Assembly (NCBI GenBank): GCA_003152595.1
Contig: PMAM01000320.1
Coordinates: 29,206 to 35,854 of the forward strand
Direction: 5' to 3'
Length of the DNA: 6,649 nt
DNA from: Acidobacterium sp.
GTDB taxonomy: Bacteria > Acidobacteriota > Terriglobia > Terriglobales > Acidobacteriaceae
In this document: one piece after another, positions 5,573 to 6,649 of the stretch
How positions within the stretch are numbered: position 1 is the stretch's first letter
Layout of the letters: each line of letters starts with the position of its first letter
Program-made: the position numbers and the translations under genes
Notes under the pieces: generated by a model
The model's input: only the letters and a program-made list of their open reading frames with translations
What the model was told of the DNA's origin: nothing
The model's database searches: none

Positions 5573-6649
5573 CTAGGCCGCAGTCTTCCTCGTCGGCTTC
5601 GCCGCCGGTTTGGGCACAGCCTTCTTTGTGCTCATCGCCTTCTCCTTCGCGGCGAACTCCTGTTTGACATTCGCGGCGATGGCTTCGATGTCCACCTTAT
5701 AGGTCTGAGCGGCATCGCGGAGGACTTTCGCGGAATCGGCCTCGGGGCGCATGGACAGCAGAATGACCGTCTCGACCAAAATGCGCCCGAGCTGGCTTTC
5801 CTCCGCCTTCGACAGAAGAGCTGCCAGCAGTTTCGCCGGCGCCTCGCCGTCCTTCGGCTTGCCCATGCTGTGCTGCCGAATGAGAACCGCAACCCGCCGT
5901 TCGTCGAGGAGTGCTGTCAGCCGAGTGACCGCAAACTGCAGGTCGCGTTTCATCAGCCGGACGGGAACGGCCTCGCCAATGGCTTTCAGGACGCGTAGCC
6001 CGGTCGTCTTGGCGAGCGCCTCCTCGCGGCGGTGCTTCTCCTGTTCGGCCTTGAAGGCACCATCGGCGGCCTGTGTCCGCTGTTGCTTCTTCTTCGGATG
6101 ATGGACCGGGCATTCGGGATTGGCGCACACGCGGCGCAGTTCGCCTTTCTCGCTGCCTTCCGTGACGATGGCCTCGGCGGTAAACTTACACGTCTTGTAT
6201 TCCGGCCAGTCGCGCTGCTCTTTCTTCTGCGGCTTGTCCTGCCGGACTTCGACGTACCTGTTGCGGGGAATGGCGGCGCTACCGTCCTTCGTCTGTCCGT
6301 AAGCGGTGCTGATCTGTACCAGCTTCGGCTTGGCCGCGACGGTCTGCCTGACGTGCACCTCCAGCTTGACGGCGTAGCATTTCGGATCGGAGCAACTGTC
6401 GTGCTTCGTCCCGACGCCCTCAAACAGAAGCGTGTTGTGCCCAGTGCGCTTGGGGCAATCAACGCAGGAACCGGCCTCGGGCACCAGTCGCGGATCATCT
6501 TTCGAGAACGGCGCGGCGGTAAGCTCCAGCAGAATGTTGTGCTCGATCCATTCGCGGAGGTGGCGAACGGGGAGCAGAATCCGTTTCGATTTGCTGCCGT
6601 TCCCGTAGCCCTCCTGCCAGCAGGCGGCAAGGGCTTCCTCCTGCTGCTC
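5573..6649 (-). CDS. ParB/RepB/Spo0J-family protein, C-terminal part (runs off the right edge)
   Basis: The frame is open from the right edge to TAG at 5575-5573 and encodes the last 358 residues; the start and the N-terminal ParB nuclease-like and helix-turn-helix domains would be outside the window. Numbering from the edge, residues 23-55 (ILLPVRHLREWIEHNI, APFSKDDPRL) and the segment PEAGSCVDCPKRTG (57-70) match, as I recall, the region after the DNA-binding core in plasmid- or element-borne ParB-like proteins. Two Cys/His clusters stand out: Cys62, Cys65, Cys86 and Cys91, and Cys154, Cys175, Cys180 and His183/184, both possible zinc sites. The C-terminus is a lysine/alanine/proline-rich tail ending KPTRKTAA. 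A GTG at 6484 is internal, since the conserved sequence continues upstream of it. ParB proteins bind DNA sites and drive partition with ParA, or act as regulators or nucleases on mobile elements; which applies here cannot be told. An intrinsic terminator follows. Confidence 0.75.
   Translation of the reverse strand, partial: EQQEEALAACWQEGYGNGSKSKRILLPVRHLREWIEHNILLELTAAPFSKDDPRLVPEAGSCVDCPKRTGHNTLLFEGVGTKHDSCSDPKCYAVKLEVHVRQTVAAKPKLVQISTAYGQTKDGSAAIPRNRYVEVRQDKPQKKEQRDWPEYKTCKFTAEAIVTEGSEKGELRRVCANPECPVHHPKKKQQRTQAADGAFKAEQEKHRREEALAKTTGLRVLKAIGEAVPVRLMKRDLQFAVTRLTALLDERRVAVLIRQHSMGKPKDGEAPAKLLAALLSKAEESQLGRILVETVILLSMRPEADSAKVLRDAAQTYKVDIEAIAANVKQEFAAKEKAMSTKKAVPKPAAKPTRKTAA

Noticed and set aside
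1..6649. CRISPR arrays, tRNA or rRNA genes, insertion sequence ends
   Set aside because: No regularly spaced repeats, no tRNA- or rRNA-like segments and no transposase were seen on either strand.

Overview
The window is a high-GC bacterial accessory (defence) region in which every supported gene lies on the minus strand, so transcription runs from high to low coordinates. No gene here fixes the host taxon. The composition (about 60-67% G+C in sampled parts of hsdM) and the ParB-like gene fit a free-living Gram-negative-type bacterium, and I would not go further from sequence alone.

Reading in the direction of transcription: (1) 6649-5573, the C-terminal 358 residues of a ParB/RepB/Spo0J-type protein with two Cys/His clusters, entering from beyond the right edge and closed by a good intrinsic terminator at 5550-5516. 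(2) 5515-5364, a non-coding stretch with two perfect GC-rich hairpins and a near-consensus sigma70 promoter that would start transcription almost on the parD start codon. (3) 5363-4783, a ParD/ParE-type toxin-antitoxin pair joined by a TGATG junction. (4) 4782-4640, a short gap with a weak promoter candidate and a bulged inverted repeat. (5) 4639 to the left edge, a four-gene type I restriction-modification operon: hsdM (GTG start), hsdS, a TIR-domain gene, and hsdR, which runs out of the window after 266 codons.

The most notable feature is the third gene of that operon. A 354-residue TIR-domain protein sits exactly between hsdS and hsdR. Its start overlaps the hsdS stop (ATGA) and its stop overlaps the hsdR start (ATGA), so the four genes look translationally chained. 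The TIR domain keeps a Glu (residue 212) at the position where NAD+-cleaving TIR domains carry their catalytic residue. About 135 N-terminal and 110 C-terminal residues belong to no domain I can name. The inferred model is layered defence: HsdM/HsdS mark self DNA, HsdR cuts unmarked DNA, and the TIR protein acts as a co-produced second effector, perhaps NAD+ depletion, when restriction fails or is inhibited. The adjacent toxin-antitoxin pair and ParB-like gene suggest a plasmid, integrative element or defence island. The 5' half of the TIR gene and the first target-recognition domain of hsdS have lower G+C than hsdM, consistent with modular exchange.
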